A DNA stretch of 54,146 nucleotides, from the NCBI RefSeq assembly GCF_009712035.1, contig NZ_VILB01000028.1:1-54146 (forward strand), given 5' to 3'. The notes beneath the pieces were generated by a model that saw only the letters and a program-made list of their open reading frames with translations, had not been told where the DNA came from and searched no databases. This DNA is from Anabaena sp. UHCC 0187. GTDB lineage: Bacteria > Cyanobacteriota > Cyanobacteriia > Cyanobacteriales > Nostocaceae. The translations under genes and the position numbers were made by a program. How positions within the stretch are numbered: position 1 is the stretch's first letter; the number at the start of each line of letters is the position of its first letter. Below are positions 8,308 through 17,334 of this stretch, one piece after another.

Positions 8308-9603
8308 TTATAAATATCTATCAACTAATTGTTCGGAAATTTGATTTGCTGGTGCGTCAAGAACTAATACTCCTTTTTGTTTTAATTGGGCAAATGCCAG
8401 TTGTCTTTGTGCTAATAAATCTAGGGCAACTGCGCGAATATAAGATTGTGTGGTATCTTCAGTAAAAGTATGTGCTAATTTGTCAACTTGAGGATCTCGG
8501 AGAGTGACGCAAAAGGGTAAGTAGCGGGGTGCGAGTCTGGTAAGGGCAGCCAGAAGTTCGGAGGAAGCGGTGATATCAACTAAGTCTGTAATGATGACTA
8601 CTAACGCCCTGCGGGTTTGTTGTTTGACGACGTGGGTAACTGCACCTAAATAATCAGATTCCAGTAATTCTGGTTGAATGGGGGTGAGTTTATCAATTAG
8701 TTGATTGAGGTGATTTTGTCCCCGTTCTGGAGGTATCCACGTATGTAATTTGTTGTCAAATACACCAATGCCAACGCGATCGCCTCTGTGTAATCCTGCT
8801 AATGCTAGGGATAATGTGGTATTTAAACCCCAGTCAAATCGTTGCAAACCTTGAACTTTTGCCGTCATCAATCTGCCACGATCTAATAATATTAATAATG
8901 TTTGTTCTTGTTCTGGTTCTAAAACTCTGACTAAGGGACCTGTGTTTCCGTAACTACGTCTAGCGGTAGCTTTCCAATCAATAAAGCGTAAGTCGTCACC
9001 GCTGCGATAGTTCCGCAATTCTGCAAATTCTGTACCTATTCCCATTTGTCGAGTTTTACGAATTGAACCTGAAGATTGCAATGTGAGACGAATGGAGAGC
9101 GATCGCAATCCCACTAAATCAGGATATACTTTTACCTGTGTACTTTGGGGAATTTGCCAATCATGCCATACTAAACCCCAACTTCCCAACTGTCGTACTT
9201 GGATATTTCCCCAAGCAAATTCTCCTCTTTGATTTGGGTAAACTGTGTAAGTTAATTCTTGGTTTTGATTAGCATTAATATTAGCTGTAACTGTGGTTGT
9301 GGAAACAGTAAATTCTGATGGATAATAATCGCGGATTTTAATAACTGCATCAATTTTCCCAGCTTGAACTTTGAATATGACTGGATTATCTCTACCAATA
9401 GATAAACGTGAAGGTAATTCGCGGGTAATTTCTACGCGCTTTGTTTTCATTCCCAAACCGTCAACTACCATTAAAATCAAAACGGTAATATCAAATAAAC
9501 AAATTACGATTATGGTGCTAGAAATTCCCAAAATTATAGATAGAATTGGGGCAATAAATATTCCCGCAATTAATAGAAAATAAACTTTTTTAGATGGAAT
9601 CAT
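8308..9603 (-). CDS. DUF58 domain protein, membrane-anchored
   Basis: About 431 residues. The N terminus has two hydrophobic helices, a beta-rich middle region follows, and then comes the DUF58 core with RSGDDLRFIDWKATARR, the family hallmark, and LLILLDRGRLM, a von Willebrand A-like strand. DUF58 proteins partner MoxR ATPases, probably as adaptors or chaperone clients. The frame stays open to 9645, but that extension is encoded by an STRR (GCAAAGAGG-type units), so the Met at 9603 is the better start. Next upstream in the same direction is MoxR, about 200 bp away. Confidence 0.8.
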   Translation of the reverse strand: MIPSKKVYFLLIAGIFIAPILSIILGISSTIIVICLFDITVLILMVVDGLGMKTKRVEITRELPSRLSIGRDNPVIFKVQAGKIDAVIKIRDYYPSEFTVSTTTVTANINANQNQELTYTVYPNQRGEFAWGNIQVRQLGSWGLVWHDWQIPQSTQVKVYPDLVGLRSLSIRLTLQSSGSIRKTRQMGIGTEFAELRNYRSGDDLRFIDWKATARRSYGNTGPLVRVLEPEQEQTLLILLDRGRLMTAKVQGLQRFDWGLNTTLSLALAGLHRGDRVGIGVFDNKLHTWIPPERGQNHLNQLIDKLTPIQPELLESDYLGAVTHVVKQQTRRALVVIITDLVDITASSELLAALTRLAPRYLPFCVTLRDPQVDKLAHTFTEDTTQSYIRAVALDLLAQRQLAFAQLKQKGVLVLDAPANQISEQLVDRYL

Positions 9604-9611
9604 GATTTTTA

Positions 9612-9767
9612 TTTTGAGCAAAGAGGCAAAGGAGCAAAGTCGCAAAGGAAGAAATACACTAATGAAGATTTACAAAATCAAGTAAATCTATCTGAATCAC
9701 CCAAATACAATGTAACCATCTCTCTTCTATCTACCTCTGCGCTCTCTGCGCCTCTGCGGTTCGTTTA
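9612..9767. repeat. Two STRR-type tracts between DUF58 and moxR
   Basis: Positions 9614-9648 carry purine-rich units of the type AGCAAAGAGGCAAAGG. Positions 9733-9767 carry CTCTGCGCTCTCTGCGCCTCTGCGGTTCG. The second type recurs near 47003-47033 and, as a related form on the opposite strand, at 8249-8275. They are typical intergenic repeats of Nostocales. Confidence 0.7.
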
Positions 9768-9805
9768 AAAAATTGTTTACAAATCAAAGAACTTAAATCA
9801 ATCTA

Positions 9806-10759
9806 TTATCTAGGAACAGGAACTTGATTAATTACCGCAGCAACTACTGCATCAATTTGTAAACCATCTAGCATTGCTTCCGGTTTTAATAATAAGCGGT
9901 GACGTAATAAGGGTGAAGCTACTGATTTTACATCATCTGGAGTGACAAAATTCCTGCCTGATAACCAAGCTGCGGCTTGAGAAGTTTGCAACCAAGCACC
10001 CGCAGCGCGAGGAGATGCACCTAAAGCTAAATCAGGATATTGGCGGGATTTTCTGACAATTTCTAATAAATAATCAACAATTGTTTCTGATACTTGAACT
10101 TGTTTTACAGCTTGTCTGGCTTGCAAAATATCAGCTACTGTGGTGATAGGTTTTAATTTGACAATATCTGAACGTTTTGCTGCAAAACCAGATTGACGAT
10201 TTAATAACATTTGTTTTTCGGCTGCTTGTTCTGGGTAATCAACAATTAACTTAAATAAAAACCGATCTAATTGCGCTTCTGGTAAGGGATAAGTTCCTTC
10301 AAATTCTAAAGGGTTTTGTGTGGCAATTACCCAAAATAAATCAGGTAATGGTAAACTTTCTCCGTCTAGGGTAACTTGCATTTCTTCCATTGCTTCCAAG
10401 AGTGCTGCTTGGGTTTTTGGAGGAGTGCGGTTAATTTCATCAGCTAAAAGAATTTCTGTAAAGACGGGGCCTTTTTTTAATGTGAAATCGCGGGTATTTA
10501 AGTCAAAGATATTTGTCCCTGTAATATCTGACGGGAGAACATCTGGAGTTAGTTGAATTCGGCGAAAATCGGATTGAATTAACTGTGCCAATACTTTAAC
10601 TAAGAGAGTTTTTCCTGTACCGGGAACTCCTTCTAAAATAATATGTCCACCTGCTAATAAGGCGATTAATGTCTGTTTAATCAAAGCGGGTTGGCCGACA
10701 ACTATTTGATTAATTGCTTTCCCCAGGTTGATTAAAATGGAATTATTAGTTTCACTCAT
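9806..10759 (-). CDS. MoxR family AAA+ ATPase
   Basis: The 317-residue protein has Walker A GVPGTGKT, Walker B LLADEINR, the sensor-1 region WVIATQNP and an arginine-rich C-terminal lid. This is a standard MoxR ATPase, a chaperone-like AAA+ family that assembles or activates partner proteins, often ones with von Willebrand A domains. It lies between DUF58 and DUF4350 genes on the same strand, the classic neighbourhood, and its likely client is the DUF58 protein encoded downstream. Confidence 0.9.
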   Translation of the reverse strand: MSETNNSILINLGKAINQIVVGQPALIKQTLIALLAGGHIILEGVPGTGKTLLVKVLAQLIQSDFRRIQLTPDVLPSDITGTNIFDLNTRDFTLKKGPVFTEILLADEINRTPPKTQAALLEAMEEMQVTLDGESLPLPDLFWVIATQNPLEFEGTYPLPEAQLDRFLFKLIVDYPEQAAEKQMLLNRQSGFAAKRSDIVKLKPITTVADILQARQAVKQVQVSETIVDYLLEIVRKSRQYPDLALGASPRAAGAWLQTSQAAAWLSGRNFVTPDDVKSVASPLLRHRLLLKPEAMLDGLQIDAVVAAVINQVPVPR

Positions 10760-10814
10760 ATTTATAAATCACTCACACACAAAATAAAAGGAATCGAAAG
10801 AGATGTTAAAAAAT

Positions 10815-11903
10815 TTAATTTTTAGTTTCTCGTAAATTACGCCATTTCCCTAACCAGCTTATCAGTTCTCGTTCACTTATTCGGCGTTTTTGTAATGGTA
10901 GTTGTAATACTGTATTAAGTATTTCTGCTTTAGTTCCTGTTTGTTTTTCCCAGATTTTCAGTAAAACCTGATTGTCTAAAGGAATTTGACTCAAACCCAA
11001 AGTTTTCTGAAGTTGTATTTGTTCTTCTTTCCCCAACATTTCAACAACAAAATCACTAGATTCTGCTTTTTGGAGAACTCCCGCTAAAGCTTGAATATAA
11101 GCTTGGCTGTTATCTATGACAGGTGTTTCTAATGTTACTGGTTTACCAAAGCGGCGATTTTCCCCCCAAATCAATGCCAATAATAGGACAATTAACTGGA
11201 TAAAGGCTGGTAATAGGGGAGTTTTTGCAAAGTAATTAAATAAACTGTCTTCTCCCGCTTCTTTTTGAGTATCTTTGTCTTGATAGCCATGTATATATTC
11301 GTCTACAAAGACTTTCTGACTATTTTTGCTGACTAAATCTGCTAATAATTTAAAATTGCCTTCATGATCTTGATAGGCATTAGCTGCTAAATATGGTGTT
11401 GTTACTAAAATTACTTTTCCTTTTCCATATTTTCTCTGCCAAATTATTGCTCCAGATTCGTCTCCTAATATGATTTGTTCTCCTTTTGAAGTATTATATC
11501 GGCGACGGGTATCAATCTTTATTTTTCCAAAGGTTGATTGCTGCTGTGTACTAAATGCTGCTGCTGTTACTGGTTTTTTAATTCCTAAAATTACTAGGTT
11601 ATTCCCTTTGTTTACCCATTCTTCTTGTTGTGGATCTGTTTCTATGTTTGTGATGGTGCTATGAACTTGTAATAAGGTAACAGGGTTTTTGGTTATTGGT
11701 AAATCACTAAATGGTTTTTGCCAACGCTGAATACTGATATTTTTATCTTGCATAAAAGCATACCACGCACCATAACCATTGGGGGCGCGATTATAAGTAG
11801 AACCACTAGTTATTTGGGTGCTGGGGGCTGCAATAGTGGACAGTAAGATAATTACAGTTAAGACAATAGCACCCAACCAAACAAGGCGCTGATTGCGTTT
11901 CAT
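10815..11903 (-). CDS. DUF4350 domain protein
   Basis: The 362-residue protein has an N-terminal membrane helix (LVWLGAIVLTVIILL), the DUF4350 signature SGSTYNRAPNGYGAWYAFM, a flavodoxin-like extracytoplasmic domain, and a second membrane helix near residue 235 (FIQLIVLLLALIWGENRRFG) followed by a cytoplasmic tail. Families with this layout occur in MoxR/DUF58 operons and are of unknown function. It lies 55 bp upstream of moxR on the same strand. Confidence 0.8.
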   Translation of the reverse strand: MKRNQRLVWLGAIVLTVIILLSTIAAPSTQITSGSTYNRAPNGYGAWYAFMQDKNISIQRWQKPFSDLPITKNPVTLLQVHSTITNIETDPQQEEWVNKGNNLVILGIKKPVTAAAFSTQQQSTFGKIKIDTRRRYNTSKGEQIILGDESGAIIWQRKYGKGKVILVTTPYLAANAYQDHEGNFKLLADLVSKNSQKVFVDEYIHGYQDKDTQKEAGEDSLFNYFAKTPLLPAFIQLIVLLLALIWGENRRFGKPVTLETPVIDNSQAYIQALAGVLQKAESSDFVVEMLGKEEQIQLQKTLGLSQIPLDNQVLLKIWEKQTGTKAEILNTVLQLPLQKRRISERELISWLGKWRNLRETKN

Positions 11904-12035
11904 GATTTATCCGTATTAATATGGAAATTATTGAAATTATTGATATTTTTGATCATTGTGATGGCAATATTTGCTGAAATAGGATTGAATGAGGGACAAA
12001 ATTTACAAAAAATTATACAGTACAGAAAGAGACTT

Positions 12036-12662
12036 TTACTCCTGACTCCTGACTCCTGACTCCTGAATGCTCTTATAAGCTTGCCAACATTGTTGATAAT
12101 TTTCTGCTAATATCTCATGATCACTAAAGCACAATTGCTCATGGGTAGTAATTAATGTTTGATATGGTTGGATGAGAGTGACGGAGGATTTGAGTAATTG
12201 TAGATATTCTCCATCTGTACGGTTCGGTTGTTGCAGAGCGATCGCTTGTTCATGCAATTGCTGTAACATGGCTAAATAGACACAACGGCAACCCTCTCTG
12301 TAATTATACTGTCGGTGAAATTCCTGGGCTTGGTTTAATAATAAGGCAATTGATGTTTCCCTAGAATCAGCTTTGGTTCTAGAATTCGGAGAATTACTAA
12401 TTGCATTTAGCCAAGCATAGATATAGGGCTTAAATACTTGCCATAATCGCCAACCTATCCACACCACGCATAAACCCAATCCTAACCAAAACAGGATTTT
12501 TAGTAATTCACCTAACCAGGGACTGATTGACCAACCAGGGGGTAATTCTGGTAAAGTTTTTTGAAACCGGGAAAATTGGTATTCTACCCATTCTCCCACT
12601 TGTTTTTGGAATAAAGAAAACTGCCACACCCAATTTGTTTTTTCAAAAGCATCTGTAGACAT
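12036..12662 (-). CDS. DUF4129 domain protein
   Basis: The 208-residue protein has a soluble start, one membrane helix (LLKILFWLGLGLCVVWIGWRLW) and a C-terminal helical DUF4129 region with the REGCRCVYLAMLQQLHE motif. DUF4129 is a usual partner of MoxR, DUF58 and DUF4350. As the most upstream gene on this strand it probably leads the operon. Its last codons and stop lie in a tandem CAGGAGT repeat, giving the tail QESGVRSQE, so the native C terminus has apparently been replaced by repeat sequence. Confidence 0.75.
   Translation of the reverse strand: MSTDAFEKTNWVWQFSLFQKQVGEWVEYQFSRFQKTLPELPPGWSISPWLGELLKILFWLGLGLCVVWIGWRLWQVFKPYIYAWLNAISNSPNSRTKADSRETSIALLLNQAQEFHRQYNYREGCRCVYLAMLQQLHEQAIALQQPNRTDGEYLQLLKSSVTLIQPYQTLITTHEQLCFSDHEILAENYQQCWQAYKSIQESGVRSQE
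12038..12065. repeat. STRR heptamer ACTCCTG, four tandem copies
   Basis: Four exact tandem copies of ACTCCTG (CAGGAGT on the other strand). The array overlaps the 3' end of the DUF4129 gene and supplies its stop codon. The same heptamer recurs at 12807-12823 and 18560-18613. Confidence 0.9.
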
Positions 12663-12775
12663 AAAACAGAATGGCTTAACCTATTATTTATTTACATCAT
12701 TACTGATTTTGCTAATTTTATAGCGGTATGCACTGGAATCAAGTACAAAAATTAGGTCAAAAGCCATACAGCACT

Positions 12776-12823
12776 CTTCCTTCTTCTTCTTCCTTCTTCC
12801 TTCTTCCTGACTCCTGACTCCTG
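12776..12823. repeat. Compound STRR (CTTCCTT-type and ACTCCTG)
   Basis: A pyrimidine tract built from TTCTTCC/CTTCCTT units passes directly into two copies of ACTCCTG. It ends 8 bp before the NADAR gene start, so any ribosome binding site for that gene must lie within or right after it. Confidence 0.8.
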
Positions 12824-12830
12824 CAACAGC

Positions 12831-13283
12831 ATGACTATTTACTTTTATAAGGTTTCCCAGCCCTATGGCTGTTTTTCTAATTTTTCTCCCCACGGTATTG
12901 ACATTGCAGGTACTTACTGGCCAACTGTTGAGCATTATTATCAAGGACAAAAGTTTGTTGGTAGTTCAGATGCCCCAATTATACCTTTAATCCACGCTGC
13001 TGCTACTCCTGAACAAGCGGCTGCTTTAGGTCGTTGTCATACTCGCCGTCTTCGTCTAGATTGGGAATTAGTCAAAACTCAAGTCATGCGGGTTGCTGTT
13101 CTGAAAAAGTTTATGACTCATCCTGAAATAAGAGAAGTATTATTAATTACGGATAATGAAATTTTAGTAGAAGATTCACCTACAGATTATTTCTGGGGCT
13201 GTGGTGCAGATCGGACAGGGGAGAATCACTTAGGTAAAATCCTCATGAGTGTCCGTGCAGAAATACGCGGCTTATTGCCTTGA
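12831..13283 (+). CDS. NADAR family protein (YbiA-like)
   Basis: The 150-residue protein matches the NADAR/YbiA family: YGCFSNFSPHGI, WPTVEHYYQGQKF and YFWGCGADRTGENHLGKILM are the conserved blocks. Characterised members are N-glycosidases acting on damaged riboflavin-pathway intermediates, and some remove ADP-ribose. Length and ends fit a complete single domain. It is a lone gene between the MoxR cluster and the sensor kinase; a repeat tract abuts its start. Confidence 0.88.
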   Translation: MTIYFYKVSQPYGCFSNFSPHGIDIAGTYWPTVEHYYQGQKFVGSSDAPIIPLIHAAATPEQAAALGRCHTRRLRLDWELVKTQVMRVAVLKKFMTHPEIREVLLITDNEILVEDSPTDYFWGCGADRTGENHLGKILMSVRAEIRGLLP

Positions 13284-13606
13284 TCAGAATATTTATCGGT
13301 AGAAGAATAGAGACAAATAGAACTTATATTTGATGAAACCTCTACTGGACGCTGAGAAATGACTTACTCATCTAGCTACTCTTTTCCTATTACCTGCCAT
13401 GTGAAAATTTACTTTATGACTTTAGTGTAATTACTTAACTTGCATAAGAAATATATCTACATAAATAAATATGCTAGACTTGTATAAAAGTTAGTAAAAA
13501 TTTTATTAAAAGTAAAAATCGTAGATTTACCAATCTATAGGCTATAAACTGTAAATTAGAGGCTATTTAGTAAAAATTTCTATTTGCGATTGGGTGAAGA
13601 TAAGCA
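13284..13606 (+). other. Leader region of the sensor kinase gene
   Basis: About 320 bp, AT-rich, with no gene. It must contain the kinase promoter. AT-rich candidates such as TATAAA near 13482 exist, but none has a convincing -35 partner. Confidence 0.4.
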
Positions 13607-16336
13607 ATGACATTTACCGATAAACCAAACGGTTTGCAGCAAAATTTAGACCAAGACAGTTTACTGCACCGAATGATCAAACAGATCAGGCGATCGCTCG
13701 ATCTTCAAGAAATATTAACAACGACTGTTAATGAGGTTCGTTCATTCTTGAATACGGATCGGGTGAAAGTCTATAAGTTTGATCCTGATGGTAGTGGTGA
13801 AGTCATTGCCGAATCTATCCATGAACAACAGCTACCATCCTTATTGGGCTTACATTTCCCGGAAAGTGATATTCCCCTAGAATCCAGAGAGATGTTCTTG
13901 TCAGCACGACAACGTTCAATTGTTGATGTAGCTGGGGGCAAAATCGGATTATCACCTCTCAAATCCACAGAAACTGGTGAAAACTTACTATCTCAAAATA
14001 TTCACTATCGCCAAGTTGATCCATGTCACATCCAATATTTACAGGCTATGGGTGTACAGTCTTCCTTGGTAGTACCAATTTTAAACTATGACCTCACGGA
14101 AGAAGCTTCACAACCAAAACTATGGGGATTGTTAGCATCTCACCACAGTCAACCCAGAACAATTTTCCGGAAAGAACTTAAATTAGTCCAGCAAATTGCC
14201 GATCAAGTAGCGATCGCCATCTCTCAAAGTAACCTTTTGTGCGAAAGCCGTACCCAGCAAAAGCGAGAAGCCATAATTAACCGGATTAGCACTCTTCTGC
14301 ATCAACTACCCACAATGCAAATGCAAAAAGCAGTAGAAGAAACCATAGCTGCTTTTAATGGCATTGGGGGCAGACTTTATATAGAATCTACCCAAGAACT
14401 ATATACATGGGGGCAACAACCCCAACTTCCCGACAACACAGAAAACACCAATATTGAACAGCATCCCATCTGGAAGCAATGGATAACAGCATCCAAACTA
14501 GGGCAAATTCAGGCAATTTCTGACATTTATCAAGAACCATCTTGGCAAATATTAGCCCCAGCCTTTAAACCCACATCAATTCGGGGCATGATGCTAATAC
14601 CCCTTCATTATCGAGAAACTTTCTTGGGAGTATTCAGCATTTTTCGTCCAGAATTTGACACAGAAATTCTTTGGGCAGGTAACAGGGAACAAAATCAATA
14701 CCAACAACTACCCCAGCTTTCCTTTGAGTTATGGCAAGAAACAAAAAAAGGACAAGCGCCAGAATGGAAACGAGAAGATATATCTCTAGCTACAGGTTTA
14801 TGTCATAACTTCTCCATCGCTATTCAACAACAGCAAACATACCAACAACTACATATTTTTAATAATCAGCTAGAACAAAGAGTTCAAGAAAAAACCGCTG
14901 AATTAGAAAAATCATTATCTGTGACTAAAGCCCTAAAACAAGTTACAGATCAAATGCGTGGCACATTAGATTTGAATATCACCCTGCAAACCATCGTCAG
15001 GGAAGTGCGTTCTCTCCTCAATTCTGACCGAGTGCTGATTTATAGATTTTTGAATCAACTTGAAGGTAGTGTGATGGTTGAAGATATTAATAGTAATTGG
15101 CTATCAACCCTGGAAATTCAACTACCATCAGAATGCTTTCCTGACGAATCTGCCAATCTTTACTTGCAGGGTAGAACCAGAACCATTAATAATGTATCTA
15201 CAGAAGCATTAACTCCTTGTCATCGAGAATTTTTACAAAGTTTACAAATCCAAGCTAACCTCATCGTTCCTATCAAAATTGATACCCAACTATGGGGGTT
15301 ACTTATTGCCCACCAATGTTCAGCGCCCAGAATCTGGCAAGCAACAGAAATCAACTTACTACAACAATTAGCAGACCAAGCCGCAGTTGCTATTCAACAA
15401 GCACAACTCTATGAACAAAGCTGTGTGGCAGAAGCAAAGGCTACTACGAAAGCAGCACAATTAGAACAAACCCTACATCAACTCCAAGAAACCCAAACAA
15501 AATTAATTCATAGTGAAAAAATGTCGGGTTTAGGACAGCTAGTGGCAGGGATAGCCCACGAAATCAATAATCCCGTTAATTTTATCTACGGTAACTTAAG
15601 TCATGCCAATGACCACACTGAACAACTTCTAGAAATTCTGCAACTTTATCAGTCCCAATACCCTCAACCCGAAGGGAAAATCAAAGCTGCTTTAGAATCC
15701 ATAGATTTTGATTTTGTGGTAGAAGACTTACCAAAAATCATGTCATCCATGCAGGTAGGGACAAATCGTATTCGCTCCATAGTTCTATCATTACGAAATT
15801 TTTCCCGCCTTGATGAAGCAGAAAACAAAAGTGTTGACTTACATGAAGGCATTAATAACACCTTACTAATTCTCCAACATCGCCTGAAACCACATGGGAG
15901 TTTTCCTGGGATTCAGATTACTAAAGACTTTGGCGAATTACCAAAAATAGAATGTTATGCCGGACAAATGAATCAGGTATTTATGAATGTGATTAGTAAT
16001 GCCATTGATGTCCTCACCCATGAGTCAGGACAAGAGATCACATATTCACCCACTATCCGCATTTCTAGCCGAGTTTCTACAAATAATACTCATATACTAA
16101 TTAGTATTGCCGATAATGGACTAGGCATGAGTAAAGAAGTAAAACAGCGGATTTTTGACCCATTTTTTACAACCAAGCCAGTTGGGAAAGGTACAGGATT
16201 AGGACTAGCAATTAGCTATCAAATAGTAGTTGAAAAGCATGGTGGATTAATGGAATGTATCTCAGAACCAGGTAAGGGAACAGAATTTTGGATTGAAATT
16301 CCTCTGAAATTCAGTCAAGTTGAAAATCGGGATTAG
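13607..16336 (+). CDS. Multi-GAF sensor histidine kinase, candidate cyanobacteriochrome
   Basis: 909 residues: GAF1 (about 30-210), a second divergent GAF-like domain (about 220-410), a coiled-coil linker, GAF3 (about 445-600), another coiled coil, then the kinase core with H651 in GIAHEINNP, the N box near N798, G1 DNGLG, F box DPFFTT and G2 GTGLGLA. GAF1 has phytochrome-like PESDIP (85-90) and C140-H141 in DPCH. GAF3 has SECF (C510) and TPCH (C538), spaced as in dual-cysteine DXCF cyanobacteriochromes, although the Asp is replaced by Ser508. Bilin binding is plausible for both but not proven. There is no receiver or output domain and no membrane helix, so it should phosphorylate a separate regulator in the cytoplasm. 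No response regulator gene lies nearby. Confidence 0.88.
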   Translation: MTFTDKPNGLQQNLDQDSLLHRMIKQIRRSLDLQEILTTTVNEVRSFLNTDRVKVYKFDPDGSGEVIAESIHEQQLPSLLGLHFPESDIPLESREMFLSARQRSIVDVAGGKIGLSPLKSTETGENLLSQNIHYRQVDPCHIQYLQAMGVQSSLVVPILNYDLTEEASQPKLWGLLASHHSQPRTIFRKELKLVQQIADQVAIAISQSNLLCESRTQQKREAIINRISTLLHQLPTMQMQKAVEETIAAFNGIGGRLYIESTQELYTWGQQPQLPDNTENTNIEQHPIWKQWITASKLGQIQAISDIYQEPSWQILAPAFKPTSIRGMMLIPLHYRETFLGVFSIFRPEFDTEILWAGNREQNQYQQLPQLSFELWQETKKGQAPEWKREDISLATGLCHNFSIAIQQQQTYQQLHIFNNQLEQRVQEKTAELEKSLSVTKALKQVTDQMRGTLDLNITLQTIVREVRSLLNSDRVLIYRFLNQLEGSVMVEDINSNWLSTLEIQLPSECFPDESANLYLQGRTRTINNVSTEALTPCHREFLQSLQIQANLIVPIKIDTQLWGLLIAHQCSAPRIWQATEINLLQQLADQAAVAIQQAQLYEQSCVAEAKATTKAAQLEQTLHQLQETQTKLIHSEKMSGLGQLVAGIAHEINNPVNFIYGNLSHANDHTEQLLEILQLYQSQYPQPEGKIKAALESIDFDFVVEDLPKIMSSMQVGTNRIRSIVLSLRNFSRLDEAENKSVDLHEGINNTLLILQHRLKPHGSFPGIQITKDFGELPKIECYAGQMNQVFMNVISNAIDVLTHESGQEITYSPTIRISSRVSTNNTHILISIADNGLGMSKEVKQRIFDPFFTTKPVGKGTGLGLAISYQIVVEKHGGLMECISEPGKGTEFWIEIPLKFSQVENRD

Positions 16337-16623
16337 TAAGAGTGAGAGTGATCAATTTTCCATTGTCCCTATTTGTTTCAAAACTTAAAAAATGCTGAGT
16401 CATTACTCAATTAAGTAAAAATAAAATCACTTCCAAAAATAGTTTGTAATCCCTAAGAATATGGAGTTTTATCAGATTCATCTTCTTGAATCAGTAAAGT
16501 TTAATTGCAAAAATATCCAATCTAATTTAAAGTTGTTATTCTAATAGATGAAGCCACTAGAGCTTCCCTGGCAGATGCAACAGCTTAAGAGAAACAAGCA
16601 AAGAAGAAAAGAAGAAACGTAAG

Positions 16624-16652
16624 TTGAGTAAGAGGTCAAATCGCTGTTTAAT
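16624..16652 (+). promoter_or_regulatory. Promoter of the rod-shaped RNA
   Basis: A -35 TTGAGT (16624-16629), a 17-bp spacer and a -10 TTTAAT (16647-16652) place a start near 16659-16661, just before the outermost stem of the structured RNA at 16670. The fit to sigma70 is 4/6 and 5/6. Confidence 0.5.
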
Positions 16653-16658
16653 TCAAAT

Positions 16659-16848
16659 CTGTCTCGTCAACAAACTACAACACCCAACGCGAAAGCTGAT
16701 ATTCCCTCAAATGAATGAAGATCAGGGGGCGCTGTAACTAGTTTCCATCGCTTGTTTATCAAGATGGTGAAAGGTAGTACATCCCTGGCTAGAAGAAACA
16801 ATAAGAGGGAATCAACAAGCTAGTAGATGTCTGGGTGTTGTTGTTTGT
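16659..16848 (+). ncRNA. Long rod-shaped structured RNA, probable 6S RNA
   Basis: The region folds into one long, nested hairpin. The closing stem is 16670-16686 with 16832-16848 (16 of 17 pairs). Inner stems are AGCT (16694-16697 with 16818-16821), ATTCCCTC with GAGGGAAT (16701-16708 with 16805-16812), CAGGG with CCCTG (16723-16727 with 16783-16787), ACTA with TAGT, and CCAT/CTTG with CAAG/ATGG at the tip. A central bubble of 14 and 17 nt sits between the third and fourth stems. About 190 nt, paired ends, a rod shape and a central bubble are the hallmarks of 6S RNA, which binds RNA polymerase holoenzyme. I identify it by shape only. No protein-coding frame fits this 746-bp gap. Confidence 0.6.
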
Positions 16849-17082
16849 AATATTTTACTAAAATTTAATAACAGAAGAAAACCACCTCTGTGCTAGATTA
16901 TCCCAGGAATCTAGTCTAATTGGACTTATTGAACCAGGAATTTCCGTCTTTTTAGCTTAGAAATTAGTATGTTAAAACTTTAAACAAAATATTATCTGAA
17001 TTTTTAATTTTATGATTCCTCTTTTCAAACTGGTGTAACGTGGTTAACAATGGAGTGAGTGTTTTTTTAGTGGTGTAAATTT

Positions 17083-17331
17083 ATGCCTAGAACTCCAAGC
17101 GAATATGCTGTCTTCCTGCTTTTAGACAGTGGACATCGGGAAGAAGTGCGTTTTTCTACCTTTCCAGACTTTCAGAAATGGTACACTAGCGTATTAACTC
17201 CGAAGCATGATTCAAATGAGTTTATTAACGTACCGATTAAGAATATTCAAGGTGAATATCTAGTGGTACGTCCAGCTAAGATTGCGGGAATCCGGGTAGA
17301 ACCAGTTTTTAATTCCAGTATTGAAAGATAA
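17083..17331 (+). CDS. Small conserved protein upstream of mltA
   Basis: An 82-residue protein with no signal peptide or membrane segment, beginning MPRTPSEYAVFLLLDSG and rich in aromatic and basic residues. I do not recognise a named family. It ends 3 bp before the mltA start, so the two are almost certainly cotranscribed and perhaps translationally coupled. Its promoter should lie between the structured RNA and 17083. Confidence 0.65.
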   Translation: MPRTPSEYAVFLLLDSGHREEVRFSTFPDFQKWYTSVLTPKHDSNEFINVPIKNIQGEYLVVRPAKIAGIRVEPVFNSSIER

Positions 17332-17334
17332 AAG

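Noticed and set aside
7865-8324. Antisense frames within the SpoIIM gene
   Set aside because: The sense strand has clear SpoIIM motifs; the antisense products have no recognisable features.
9603-9645. N-terminal extension of the DUF58 protein
   Set aside because: The extra codons are an STRR tract, and the hydrophobic anchor begins right after the Met at 9603.
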